Below are positions 8,203-17,763 of a stretch of DNA of 64,000 nt, piece by piece. The translations under genes and the position numbers were made by a program. The DNA is from JAHIKV01 sp963733145 (GTDB lineage Bacteria; Planctomycetota; Planctomycetia; Pirellulales; Thermoguttaceae), in contig CAVTCJ010000001.1 in assembly GCA_963733145.1 (NCBI GenBank), positions 310,001 to 374,000 of the forward strand, in the 5' to 3' direction. Below the pieces are notes generated by a model. It was not told the DNA's origin. It saw only the letters and a list, made by a program, of their open reading frames with translations, and did no database searches. Position 1 is the first letter of the stretch, and the number at the start of each line of letters is the position of its first letter.

Positions 8203-9486
8203 ATGAAAATGGGCAAACGGAAGAAGGGTCATCCGCGCGGGAGAAGCACCTCCGGTTTTAATCCCCGTGGTGGAGGATATCGTCAGCAGTCCTCCAACCG
8301 ACCGTACCGCTCGCCGGCAAGCAACGGCGATAACCAAAACGCCGAACCGGCGGACAATGGCGAGCCGGGACCGGTCGAACCCGGCAGCGGCATCCTCGAA
8401 CTGCACCCGAACGGATACGGCTTTCTCCGCGACCCGAACAATAACTACATCCGGGAGATGTCCGATCCGTTCGTGCCCGGCAGCATGATCGAGAAGTACG
8501 GACTCCGCGAAGGGCTGCTGCTGAACGGCATGGTCCAGCCCGGCCGCCGCCAGCAGGGACCTCGGCTCCGCGAGTTGACCGACGTCGACGGCATGCCTCC
8601 CGAGGAATATAAAAACGTCAAGAACTTTGACGAGTTGACCCCCATCAACCCCGAGAATTGGCTCAAGCTCGAGGTCGGTCCCGAGCCGCTGACAACCCGG
8701 GTAATGGATCTCCTGACCCCGTTGGGCAAGGGGCAGCGGGCCTTGATCGTCGCCCCGCCGCGGACCGGAAAAACCATCCTCCTGCAACACATCAGCCTCG
8801 GCATCTCCACCAATTATCCCGATGTCAAACTTATCGTCCTGCTGATCGACGAGCGGCCCGAGGAAGTCACCGACATGAAGCGGGCGGTCAAGGGCGAGGT
8901 CGTCGCCAGCAGCCTCGACCGGGACATCGAAAGCCACGTCCGCCTCTCGCAACTGGTGGTCGAACGCTGCAAGCGGCTGGCCGAGATGGGCCGCGACGTG
9001 GTCATGCTGATGGACTCGATCACCCGGCTCGCCCGGGCCTTCAACAAGTGGGTCGGCAACACCGGCCGGACGATGAGCGGCGGGGTGGACATCAAGGCGA
9101 TGGACATCCCCAAGAAGCTCTTCGCCACGGCCCGGCTGTTCGAGGAAGGCGGCTCGCTGACCGTCGTCGGCACCGCCCTGATCGACACCGGCAGCCGCAT
9201 GGACGAGCTGATCTTCCAGGAGTTCAAGGGCACCGGCAACATGGAACTGGTCCTCGACCGCAAGCTGGCCGACCGCCGCGTTTGGCCGGCGATAGACATC
9301 AGCCAGTCGGGCACCCGCCGCGAGGAAAAATTGTTGCCGCCCGAGACCCTCCGCGCAGTGACCATGCTCCGCCGCACGCTTTCGACCATGCACCCGGTAG
9401 ACGCCATGGAACAACTGACGGCCCAACTGGCAAAGCGCCAGTCGAACCAGGAATTCATCAATCTGATCAGCGGACGGCTGGAATAG
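8203..9486 (+). CDS. rho: Transcription termination factor Rho
   Basis: 427 residues. The basic, disordered N-terminus (1-60) is followed by an RNA-binding cold-shock-like domain with NGYGFLRDP (70-78). The RecA-type ATPase follows, with P-loop APPRTGKT (184-191), Walker B VVMLMDS, and the Q-loop region NTGRTMSGGVD. Rho is a hexameric RNA helicase that ends transcription in the cytoplasm. AAGGAG (8181-8186) lies 16 bases before the ATG, rather far; a two-codon frame ATG-TCA-TAA lies between. The long leader fits known autoregulation of rho in other bacteria, though this is inferred here. Confidence 0.97.
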   Translation: MKMGKRKKGHPRGRSTSGFNPRGGGYRQQSSNRPYRSPASNGDNQNAEPADNGEPGPVEPGSGILELHPNGYGFLRDPNNNYIREMSDPFVPGSMIEKYGLREGLLLNGMVQPGRRQQGPRLRELTDVDGMPPEEYKNVKNFDELTPINPENWLKLEVGPEPLTTRVMDLLTPLGKGQRALIVAPPRTGKTILLQHISLGISTNYPDVKLIVLLIDERPEEVTDMKRAVKGEVVASSLDRDIESHVRLSQLVVERCKRLAEMGRDVVMLMDSITRLARAFNKWVGNTGRTMSGGVDIKAMDIPKKLFATARLFEEGGSLTVVGTALIDTGSRMDELIFQEFKGTGNMELVLDRKLADRRVWPAIDISQSGTRREEKLLPPETLRAVTMLRRTLSTMHPVDAMEQLTAQLAKRQSNQEFINLISGRLE

Positions 9487-9590
9487 AACGATTGCCGTCG
9501 CGTCTTTCGTGCGGAAGGCGGCGCAGGCCGAGTATTGATTTTCCGCTCGGATCGCAGTAGGTTATACCGTGTTGCATCGTAGGTTGTGCT

Positions 9591-9608
9591 TTAGGATCGG
9601 CAAATTAA
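9591..9608. repeat. Left fragment of a dispersed repeat split by an IS
   Basis: TTAGGATCGGCAAATTAA matches the end of the complete copies at 16722-16826 and 48287-48392 in reverse. The rest of the copy resumes at 11145 after the insertion sequence. Confidence 0.85.
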
Positions 9609-11144
9609 TGCTACAGCGCTAAGTTGATATTGATTTGTTTGGATAAAATGGCGAAACTTGTGTCCTGCTGAGTCACGGAGGGCCAGACATGGACGCTAAA
9701 CTGATTCGTGGGTTGCAACCGATGCTTGCCCGTTTTCTGAAACGCTTCGACGACTGCTTTGCCCGCAAGGACACACGGGCACATCTGACCGTCTACGTTA
9801 ATGGGCAGCTTTCCGACTTGCCGCGAAAGAGCGTCGAACCGATTGCCCTGGCGTCCGGCGTGCCCGTGCGAACCCTTCAGGAGTTCCTCAGCCAACATCG
9901 TTGGCTGGAAGACCTGGCCCGCAACCGCTTGCAGCAAATCGTCGCCGAGGATCATTCCCATCCGCATTCCGTGGGCGTCATCGACGAAACCAGCTTCGTC
10001 AAACAAGGGAATAAGACGCCCGGCGTGCAACGGCAATACTTGGGTACGATCGGCAAGCAGGAAAACGGGATCGTCACGGTGCATTTGGCCTATGCCGCGG
10101 ACGATTTTCACTGTTTGCTCGATGGCGAGTTGTTCCTGCCGGAAAGTTGGGCTGGCGATCCCGCGCGTTGCCGCGAGGCGCAGATCCCCGAAGGGATGAC
10201 CTATCGTCCCAAAACGGAAATCGCCTTGGAGTTGTACGACCGCGCCGGGCCAACGGCGTGCGGTTTGCCTGGCTGACGTTCGACGAGTGGTATGGCGGAA
10301 AACCCGCGTTTTTGCGGGCATTGGACGGCCGGGAGCAGCGGTTCGTGGCCGAAGTGCCGCGCATCCTGATGGGCTGGATCGTTCCGCCGCGCGTGACGAG
10401 TCGGCCCTTTCGCCGCGGCCGCGGCCGCGGCCGCAAGACGCCGCGAATCGTCTCCGGCAGTCGTCCGGCAATCAGGGTCGAGAACATGCTCAAGTACGCG
10501 CCGGAACTGCAGGACCAAGAGTGGGTGCGGTATCGCGTCAAGGACGGCCACAAGGGGCCGATCCTTTGGGAGGTCAAACGCGTGCCGTTCTTCCTTCAAG
10601 GACCGGATGGCCTGCCCACCGGCCCGTGGCATTTGATGGTTGCCCGCAGTGTACTTGATCCAGCCGAGATAAAGTTCTTCGTGAGCAATGCGTCGCCGGA
10701 AACATCGGCAGGGCCGATCCTTCTGGCGGCCTTCTCGCGTTGGCGCGTCGAACGCTGCTTCGAGGACGACAAGGGCGAAGTCGGCTTGGCTCATTACGAA
10801 GGACGGCGGTATCCGGGCCTCAAGCGGCATTTGATTCTCAGTTCGATCAGCTACTTGTTTCTGGCCGAGACGAAACAACGCTTGCGGGAAAAAAAATCCC
10901 GAGTGGACCGTTTGCCAAGTGCATACGGCGGTGTCGGGGTTAATTCGCTCGTGGTGGCTCGACGGCCGTGTCTCGTCGCGTCTGTTGCATCGTACGGCGG
11001 CGTTGCTCGCAGGCATACAAGATCGCAACGCCCTGGCGCGTCGTTGCCATATCAAGCGAAAACGTCGAAATTCTGCGGAACATGGGCATCAAACTGACCG
11101 AAACCCGTGTATGTAAATGGGACTCAAGTTACCGCGCTGTAGTA
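9609..11144 (+). mobile_element. IS701-type insertion sequence, 1536 bp
   Basis: The ends are imperfect inverted repeats: TGCTACAGCGCTAAGTT on the left against TACTACAGCGCGGTAACTT read inward from the right. TTAA is duplicated on both sides (9605-9608 and 11145-11148), matching the YTAR target duplications of the IS701 family. Removing the element and one TTAA rebuilds a known dispersed repeat. It carries one transposase gene. Confidence 0.85.
9689..11116 (+). CDS. IS701-family transposase, two frameshifts
   Basis: A DDE transposase. IDETSFVKQG carries the first catalytic Asp region. FSRWRVERCFEDDKGEVG then HYEGRRYPGLKRH carry the family's C-terminal signature with the catalytic Glu. The frame breaks at about 10245 (one base missing from a GCCCGGGCC-like site) and again at an eight-A run at about 10889-10896. 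Joined, the parts give ~475 residues, the usual family length. The A-run could in principle allow slippage, but its position near the C-terminus makes simple inactivation or sequencing error more likely. Confidence 0.8.
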
Positions 11145-11236
11145 TTAATAACTGTCGCATTTCAGAAGGGGACAGTCCCATTTTCGTCGAACGAAAATTG
11201 GGACAGTCCCCCACTTATTGATTCGCCGGCCCTTAG
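11145..11236. repeat. Right part of the split dispersed repeat
   Basis: Continues the copy begun at 9591 with inner arms GGGGACAGTCCCATTTTCG and CGAAAATTGGGACAGTCCCC. Confidence 0.85.
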
Positions 11237-11280
11237 CATGACTCTCGGCATCGCGGGCCTCCCTGGACCGTCGGTGTTAT

Positions 11281-11417
11281 GCCATTAGTTTTTGGGATTG
11301 AGAAATCGTCCTCAATCTTTGACGGTCTTGGGTCTTAGGTCTTGGGTCTTAGGTCTTGGCACGAAGACCCAAGACCCAAGACCCAAGACCACAATTGGTT
11401 GCGGCTACGCCGCGCTA
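11281..11417. repeat. Heptamer-rich dispersed repeat
   Basis: Alternating GGTCTTG/GGTCTTA heptamers face an inverted run of AAGACCC units. They are flanked by CCATTAGTTTT and AATTGGTTGCGGCTA. A second copy in opposite orientation is at 28247-28379. Confidence 0.8.
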
Positions 11418-11477
11418 GGCTGAAGCATAACCTACGCATTTCCCTTTCCGCCGACGCCTCCTACCCACCCCAAACCG

Positions 11478-14052
11478 ATGAAACGCTTTATCTGCTCCGC
11501 CGCCGTGGCGGCTTCCGTATCGCTATTAGTCTTGTTTCTCCCTATTTCCTCCGGCCCGGCGGCCGCGGACGAGTTTTCCGCCTCATTTCCGGCCGGCGCG
11601 GAACGGGTCTGGATCGGGCCCGAGTATTGGGCTCGGCCGATGCAGGACTGGCGGCTTGGCCACGGACGCATCGAGTGCGTCTTCGGCGGCGGCGGTCGAG
11701 CCGTGTATCTGCTGAACGTGCAATTAAGCGAGAAGGTCGTTCCGTTTGAGACCGAGGTCCACCTGGGCAAACTGGCCCCGGGAGACGATAAGGCGACAAA
11801 AGGCTGGGCCGGCTTTCGCCTGGGCATCCGCGGCGCGGTGAACGAATATCGCCACAATGTCCTCCACGGACGAACGGGGTTGGACGCCGGCGTGGACGCC
11901 GCCGGGCGATTGTTCATCGGCAATTTTCAGCCGGACGACAAGCGGAAAAGCGACTTGGCGGGCAAGCTCGGCGACTTGCGGCTGAAACTTACCGCACAGC
12001 CCGGCACGGACGGCCGCTTCCGGCTCACGTTGACGGCCTTCGATCCGAAGGGCGCCGAGCTAGGCCGCATCGAACGGCAAGGCGTCCCGGCCGCTCGGCT
12101 GGTCGGCAGCGTGGCCCTGTTCTGCCACACCTTCCTGCCCCAGCCCGGCGGCATGCGCAGGCTTCTGCCCCCCGACCAACGGCAAGACTCACTGCGATTC
12201 TGGTTCTCCGACTGGAAGCTCGCCGGCGAAAAGGTGTCGGTGAACCCCGAACACGTTTTCGGACCGATCCTCTTTTCGCAATACTCGCTGAGTCGCTCAG
12301 TGATGAAGATCACCGCGCAAATGCCGCCCATCGGGGCGCACGACTGCCGGGAAGTCCGGCTGGAGATTCGGGACCAGGACGGCGGCTGGCGGCAGGCCGG
12401 CAAGGCCGAGATCGATCCGCTTGCCCGGACGGCCACAATCCGCGTCGCCGGTTGGGACTCTACCCGCGATACGCCCTATCGCTTGATTTATCCATTCACG
12501 GGCACGGACGGCAAAACCCGCCATTACTATTGGACGGGCACGGTTCGCCGCGACCCGGTCGACAAGGATCCGCTCAAGCTGGCGGTAGTCGGCTGCCGCT
12601 ACGATTCGGCCTTTCCCGATTTCGAGATCGTCCGGCGGCTGAAGGCCCAGAACCCGGATATTTTGTTCTTCTATGGCGACCAGATATACGAAGGCAACGA
12701 AGGCTTCGGCTTCCAGAACCAGCCCTCTGGAAAAGGCAACGATCGACTATCTGCGAAAATACTTCCTGCACGGTTGGGTGTTCGGCGACCTGATGCGGGA
12801 CCGGCCGGCCATCACTATCACCGACGATCACGACATGTATCAGGGGAACATCTGGGGCGACGGCGGCCGCAAGGGCGTGGGCAACGGCAGTTCGGGCGGA
12901 TATATCATGCCGCCCGCTTGGGTCAACATGGTCCAGCGGACGCAGACCAGCCATCTGCCCGACCCTTATGACCCCACGCCGGTCAAACAGGGCATCGGGG
13001 TCTACTACTGCGATTTCGTCTACGGCCGGGTGAGCTTTGCCGTGCTCGAGGACCGCAAGTTCAAGAGCGGACCGAAAGGCGCGATGGCGGGACTGAAGCG
13101 GCCGGACCACGTCACCAATCCCGAGGCCGACACCAAATCGCTCGACCAGGCGCAATACCGTCTGCTGGGCAAACGGCAACTCGATTTTCTCCGTCACTGG
13201 GTCGCCGATTGGGGTGGGGCCGACATGAAAGCCGTGCTCTCGCAATCCCCCTTCGCCGGTCTGGCCACGCACCACGGGAAATACGATAACTATATCAAGG
13301 CCGACCTCGATTCCAACGGCTGGCCGCAGAGCGGGCGCGACCGGGCGTACGACGTCATCCGCCGCGGCTTCGCCCTGCACATCGCCGGCGACCAGCACCT
13401 CTCCACCCTGGTTCACCACGGCATCGATGACTTCAACGACGCCTGTTACTCGTTCACCGGACCGGCGGCTGCCAGTTGCTTTATGCGTTGGTGGCGGCCG
13501 CAGAAGCCCGGCATGAACCGCCGCCCGGGCGACCCGGAATACACGGGCGAGTTCATCGACGGACTGGGCAACAAGATCACCATGCTGGCCGTTGCCAATC
13601 CCCACCCCCTCCACCGCGAAGGCCCCTTCTCATTCCTTTACGATCAGGCCTGCGGATATGGAATCGTGAAATTCAACAAGGCGGCGGGAACGTACACCAT
13701 CGAAAGCTGGCCGCTCTACGCCGATCCCAACAACCCCGGAAGCGGCGGACAGTATCCCGGCTGGCCGCGAACCATCTCCATGCTGGACAACTACGGCCGC
13801 AAGGCGGGGGCCTATCTGCCGACCATCGAAGTGACGGGCCTGAAAAACCCGGTGCTGCATGTATTCGACGAGGCCGACGGCTCGTTGGTCTACGCCCTGC
13901 GGATTCGCGGCGACGCGTTCCGCCCCAAAGTGTTCAAGCCGGACGGCAGCTACACGCTCAAGATCGGCGAGCCGAGCGCAAAGAAGCGGCAGGTCTTCAT
14001 GCACGTCAAACCGGCGGCAAAAGCGGACATCAAGCTTGAAGCGAGTTTCTGA
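11478..14052 (+). CDS. Secreted PhoD-like metallophosphatase (one frameshift)
   Basis: A signal peptide (1-30, ASVSLLVLFLPISSGPAAA) precedes an N-terminal beta-sandwich-like region (to ~340). A PhoD-type metallophosphatase domain follows: VVGCRYDS and FFYGDQIYE (first metal ligands), ITITDDHDMYQG, and IAGDQHLS near the end. The family hydrolyses phosphodiesters or monoesters with Fe/Ca outside the cytoplasm. The frame breaks at about 12716-12732 (one extra base near AACCAGCCC); joined it gives ~857 residues. No ribosome site is obvious, but the signal peptide supports the ATG at 11478. Confidence 0.8.
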
Positions 14053-14067
14053 GCGTCGTGGTTGCTC

Positions 14068-14544
14068 CTATCCCACCGCCACCGGCTCGTCGTCTTCTTC
14101 CGTAGTGTAGGAATAATAGTCGTCCTCGGCCGGCTGGTTTTCCATGCGGCGGGCCAGGGCGTTGAACTCGTCGGCAAACTCCGGCCAGAAATCGCCCTCG
14201 CGAAACTCCAGCGGCTCGACCTGCTCGCCGAGAGCAAGCTCGTGCATCGAGCGCCGCAGCCGCAACATCGGACCGACAAAACGATTGCTGAATCCCAGGA
14301 TGTCGATAATCACCAGCGGCAACAACAGGCACGAACACACGATCGCCGGACCGTAGTGATACCAAACCATATTCAGATGGGCGAAAAACGGCTGCGGCGG
14401 ACCGGAAAGCACTTGCCAGCAAAGGAGCATCAGCGTAACGCTGATCGCACAGACGATCCAGTACAACACGACCCGGAGAATCAACCTCCCCTGGATTTTA
14501 GGGTTTACGTAGACTCGTCTCCGGATTTGTTTATTCTCTGACAT
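14068..14544 (-). CDS. Two-span membrane protein with HAMP-like segment
   Basis: 158 residues. Two hydrophobic helices (about 22-46 and 64-88) are followed by a region resembling a HAMP linker (FVGPMLRLRRSMHELALGE, then FWPEFADEFNALARRM). An acidic tail with DDYYSY and EEDDE ends the protein. No output domain is present, so it may be a signalling adaptor or a stand-alone HAMP protein. It faces the phosphatase gene convergently. The region 14545-14799 holds nothing recognisable. Confidence 0.65.
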   Translation of the reverse strand: MSENKQIRRRVYVNPKIQGRLILRVVLYWIVCAISVTLMLLCWQVLSGPPQPFFAHLNMVWYHYGPAIVCSCLLLPLVIIDILGFSNRFVGPMLRLRRSMHELALGEQVEPLEFREGDFWPEFADEFNALARRMENQPAEDDYYSYTTEEDDEPVAVG

Positions 14545-14799
14545 GGTTCCTTTTCCCCCGTTTGAAAAACGCCAGCCGGCCAGCGCCCACTATAAAAGAA
14601 TAGCTTACGCGGGCAGAGGCGGCGGGACACGGTTGTAAGCGTTGTGCGCCTGCGACCCGCGGATGGGGAGAATTTCATATCCAGAGACGCAAGTCATAGT
14701 ACAGCAATGGTTTGCGTCATCGGGGCGAATGCGGAGCGTGGGAACGAGGAGTCCCTTGCCGCGGGACGTCGCCAGCCGCTTGCGATTTCGCAGCCCGCA

Positions 14800-15543
14800 T
14801 CAATGCAGCATGATCGCCTTGCCCAGCGGGCGAAGAATGTGCTCGATCACGTAGCTGTCGATCGTTTCGTGACACAGCTCGCGGAGCCGATCGACCGTCT
14901 CGACAAAAGTCTTGTCCGGGTCCAGGCTGCCATATTGCCGGGCGGTGACGTAGACGCTGAGTTGCTCCTCGGGATATTCGCCCATGCGGACCTGATAGGC
15001 ATTGGTGCGGGTTTCGACGCTGACACGGAGCTGTTGGCGGCAGTCCTCGTCCACGGCGATCGTCACCGACGGCTCGTAGTTGATCACCTTCGGGCCGACG
15101 CCCTCGAGCAGCGGCTCCATCGAGGGGCTTACGCCCAACACCTCGGCCATGAGTTGATTATGGTTCCCCCGATACGTAAAATCGAAACCGAAGAGGAGAT
15201 CGAGGGCCTCGCAATCCAAGGGGCTGACCGAGAGCATGTACGGGGCCAGTTCGAGGATCAGCTTGTGCTGGTCCATCACCGCCTCGATGCTCTCCGGGTT
15301 GACCTGGCCCGAGCAGACCCGCCGCGGTTCGATGGTGCACCAGCGATAGGCGCCTTGCTCTTTGTCCTCTTCGAGGATGAAGTCGCCCTGTTCGCGGCTG
15401 TAGAAGTTGCGCATCGTGGGATAGGTTTTCTGCACCCGCTCGAAGAAGTGCAGGACCGTCTCGCGGTTGGCGGGGAGTTCCATCTCCGTACCGAGGATCA
15501 TATTGACGTAGAAATCGTCGCACAATGACGAGTATCGGTTCAT
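14800..15543 (-). CDS. Conserved-looking cytoplasmic protein, unknown
   Basis: 247 residues from ATG 15541-15543, with GGAAAGGG upstream. No signal peptide or membrane span. Mixed alpha/beta composition with well-spread charged residues (for example GFDFTYRGNHNQLMAEVLGV and NYEPSVTIAVDEDCRQQLRVS) and codon use like the neighbouring genes supports coding. I recognise no family with confidence. A longer start at 15645 is possible, but it adds a stretch with no coding character. Confidence 0.65.
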   Translation of the reverse strand: MNRYSSLCDDFYVNMILGTEMELPANRETVLHFFERVQKTYPTMRNFYSREQGDFILEEDKEQGAYRWCTIEPRRVCSGQVNPESIEAVMDQHKLILELAPYMLSVSPLDCEALDLLFGFDFTYRGNHNQLMAEVLGVSPSMEPLLEGVGPKVINYEPSVTIAVDEDCRQQLRVSVETRTNAYQVRMGEYPEEQLSVYVTARQYGSLDPDKTFVETVDRLRELCHETIDSYVIEHILRPLGKAIMLH

Positions 15544-15662
15544 GTATTTCGCGGCCCTTTCCGGTCCCTGGCGTTGATCCGACAGCCGAAACACGGAAAT
15601 AGAACGGCTTTGGACACCCCAAAGTATAGGGCTTCTCGCCTCCACATGTCAAAGGTATCGCC

Positions 15663-16199
15663 ATGCCAACCAAAAAACGAGCCGCAAAATCGCCCGACGT
15701 TCTATCGATATTTCCCAGCAATCTGGGGTGGATGGCCCTGGTCGCCAACGGGAAAATGGTCCGGCAACTTACCTTTGGACACCCCTCGCCCTTGGCGGCG
15801 AGGAGGGCCATCCGCCCCGATCTGCTGGCCGCCGCGAACGTCGTCGAAGCGGAGACCCCGCTGACGGAACGGCTGCGGGCTTATGCCGCGGGCAAGCCCG
15901 AGCGGTTCCGCGGCGTGAAGGTCGATCTCGGCTGGTGCAGCGAGTTTCAGCGGCGGGTGCTCGCGGAATGTCGCCGGATTCGTCCCGGCGGCACGGCGAG
16001 CTACGCGGAATTGGCCTCGCGGGCCGGATTTCCCCGCGCCGCCCGGGCCGTGGGCAGTTGCATGAAGGCCAACCGCATCCCGCTCATCATTCCCTGCCAC
16101 AGGGTGGTGCGATCCGACGGCCGTCTCGGCCCATACTCCGCACCGGGCGGACCGGCCACGAAACGCCGGCTTTTGGCGATCGAGTCGCGGAAATTGTAA
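15663..16199 (+). CDS. ogt: Methylated-DNA--protein-cysteine methyltransferase
   Basis: 178 residues. The C-terminal DNA-binding/transferase domain carries the active site IIPCHRVV with acceptor Cys145. GTASYAELASRAGFPRAARAVG is the DNA-binding helix region. The enzyme removes alkyl groups from O6-alkylguanine in a suicide reaction in the cytoplasm. The N-terminal half is divergent. Its TAA stop coincides with the first bases of a palindromic repeat (TAACCGTTCA), so the repeat inserted at or very near the 3' end of the gene. Confidence 0.85.
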   Translation: MPTKKRAAKSPDVLSIFPSNLGWMALVANGKMVRQLTFGHPSPLAARRAIRPDLLAAANVVEAETPLTERLRAYAAGKPERFRGVKVDLGWCSEFQRRVLAECRRIRPGGTASYAELASRAGFPRAARAVGSCMKANRIPLIIPCHRVVRSDGRLGPYSAPGGPATKRRLLAIESRKL

Positions 16200-16322
16200 C
16201 CGTTCACAGGGGACTGCCCCAATTTTCGCGGCGTGAGGAACGTAGCCCCGCGAATTAGCTTTACCGCCGCGAAAATGGGACTGTCCCCTTGGGGTGGCCC
16301 TGCCGCCCCGTGAACGGTTACC
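16196..16322. repeat. Dispersed palindrome ending ogt
   Basis: Terminal arms TAACCGTTCA and TGAACGGTTA enclose inner arms GGGGACTG and CAGTCCCC. This is the same family as the in-gene copy at 4951-5067. Confidence 0.85.
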
Positions 16323-16403
16323 GGAAATTGGCCTAGAATCGTGTAGCGGTTTTGGGCACAATGCCGCCTCAAAATTCTTCCCACCCCATGAAATAAATAG
16401 GGC

Positions 16404-16478
16404 TTGGTTCGTAGTTCCGCTTTTAGGCGGTTGCGAGTCGGCTGCAAGCCGCCGGCTGAAGCCGGACCTACGAACGAG
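16404..16478. repeat. Short palindromic repeat
   Basis: The arms TTCGTAG and CTACGAA bracket CCGCCGGCTGAAGCCGG. The stretch between the ogt repeat and the next frame contains only repeats. Confidence 0.6.
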
Positions 16479-16493
16479 GCCGAAATTATCGAC

Positions 16494-16688
16494 ATGTACG
16501 CTGCGGAACTTAGCTCCTGCGATGTGGAACGTCGCCGCGACGGCGTGGTCTTGGTCCGGGTCCATTCGAGCAGCCGGTACGGTCGGCCGTTGCCCGACGC
16601 CGTTTTCTCTTTCCGGCGGGGCGACCCTCAATACGACTACTGGGAGCGGCAACTCCATCAACCGATGCCGGCCCGACAGTCGCGTTGA
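16494..16688 (+). CDS. Small hypothetical protein, 64 residues
   Basis: A compact frame starting at ATG 16494 with GC-rich third positions typical of genes here. It includes DGVVLVRVHSSSRYGRPLPD and FRRGDPQYDYWERQ. No clear ribosome site, no signal peptide, no known family. Ends just before a dispersed repeat. Confidence 0.45.
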   Translation: MYAAELSSCDVERRRDGVVLVRVHSSSRYGRPLPDAVFSFRRGDPQYDYWERQLHQPMPARQSR

Positions 16689-16721
16689 CTTCTCTTCGTA
16701 ATCATGGGGTTTCAGAATCAC

Positions 16722-16826
16722 TTAGGGCCGGCGAATCAATAAGTGGGGGACTGTCCCAATTTTCGTTCGACGAAAATGGGACTGTCCCCTTCTGAAATGC
16801 GACAGTTATTAATTTGCCGATCCTAA
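16722..16826. repeat. Complete copy of the repeat targeted by the IS
   Basis: Begins TTAGGGCCGGCGAATCAATA, has inner arms GGGGGACTGTCCC and GGGACTGTCCCC around TTCGACGAA, and ends TTAATTTGCCGATCCTAA. Matches 48287-48392 and the split copy around the IS. Confidence 0.9.
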
Positions 16827-16952
16827 CCCGGATTATTCATAAACGTCATCCTGAGCGCAGCGAAGGATCTCCGATGCGCCGCAAACAGCCCAGATTCTTC
16901 GCTGCGCTCAGAATGACAATGTTCCTTCGTGTTTATGAATAATCCGGGCTAA
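16827..16952. repeat. MITE-like element with CCGGATTATTCAT ends
   Basis: The terminal inverted repeats CCCGGATTATTCATAAAC and its complement enclose GAGCGCAGCGAAG-type inner arms. Nearly the same element lies inverted at 56513-56634. A different interior with the same ends is at 54733-54868. Confidence 0.85.
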
Positions 16953-16970
16953 CCCGCGTGGAGCTCATTC

Positions 16971-17695
16971 ATGCATGGTCTTCGCATTGTCCTGTCGGCA
17001 GCACTGATCGGCGTCGGATTTATCGCTTCGGACGGGGCGAAAGCGGCCGACGAGTTGCGGCTGGCGACGTTTCGCTGCGACAAACCCCTGGTCCGGCTGC
17101 ATTACTACGCCACGCATCCGCAGACGAAATACCGCGACGGCCGCGCGAGCAGCGACGTGGCCGGCGACGCCCGCGAGGAGTTGGAGCGGAAGGAAGGTGT
17201 GTTTCAGATTTATTTCGACGGCTGCGGGGGCGACATCACCCTCGGCAAATACAACGACGGGACCAAGGAGAACCGGGCGAAGTTGGCCGGGCGCTTGCTG
17301 GCCGGCATGGAGGCCGCCGCGGCCGCCACCAAGCTCGTCCCCGTCGGAGAAGTCCGCTGGCGAACGTATCCGCTGTCGTTGAATTGGAAGAAGGACACCG
17401 ATCCGCAAGGCAAGAAGCTGAAGCGCCCGCCGATCGAACTGACTTCGCTGCAAATCGGCGACATCCACATTTTGCACCTGCCGGGCGAGCCGATGCTCTG
17501 TTTCCAGCATTACGCCCAGGGACTAAAGCCCGACGAGTTTGTGGCCGTGGCGGGCTACGGCGACGACGGTCCGAGCTATATCTGCCCGGCCAAGACGTAT
17601 GCCGAGGGGGGTACGAGCCGTCCGCGTCGGAGCTAAAACCTGATTCCGCGCCGCTGGTGAAAAAGGCCATCGCGGTTTTGCCGGGCGTTGAATGA
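16971..17695 (+). pseudogene. Ceramidase-fold protein fragment with internal deletion
   Basis: The signal peptide and first residues (DELRLATF) join directly to DKPLVRLHYYATHPQ. In the adjacent paralog these are separated by about 184 residues that include the HQH zinc site. Near the end a G-run (17606-17611) lacks one base, so the last ~30 residues (EPSASELKPDSAPLV) are in another frame. The remaining core (GCGGDITLGKYNDG, LPGEPMLCFQHYAQ) is well conserved. It is likely a non-functional duplicate left after recombination between similar TTC/TTT-Phe sites; a small secreted domain protein is a weaker possibility. Confidence 0.75.
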
Positions 17696-17763
17696 CGTTG
17701 CCGATACGGGTACAATGGGGGTTGTCCCGCCTGCCACTTCACCCCTAAACGTCGGGTATCCTC

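Noticed and set aside
10885..10900. Programmed frameshift at the A8 run of the transposase
   Set aside because: IS elements do use A-runs, but here the shift lies near the C-terminus and another break of a different kind exists upstream, so plain indels are simpler.
15702..16721. A 339-codon frame opposite ogt
   Set aside because: It is the antisense of a clearly recognised gene plus repeats, and GC-rich genes commonly leave such open frames.
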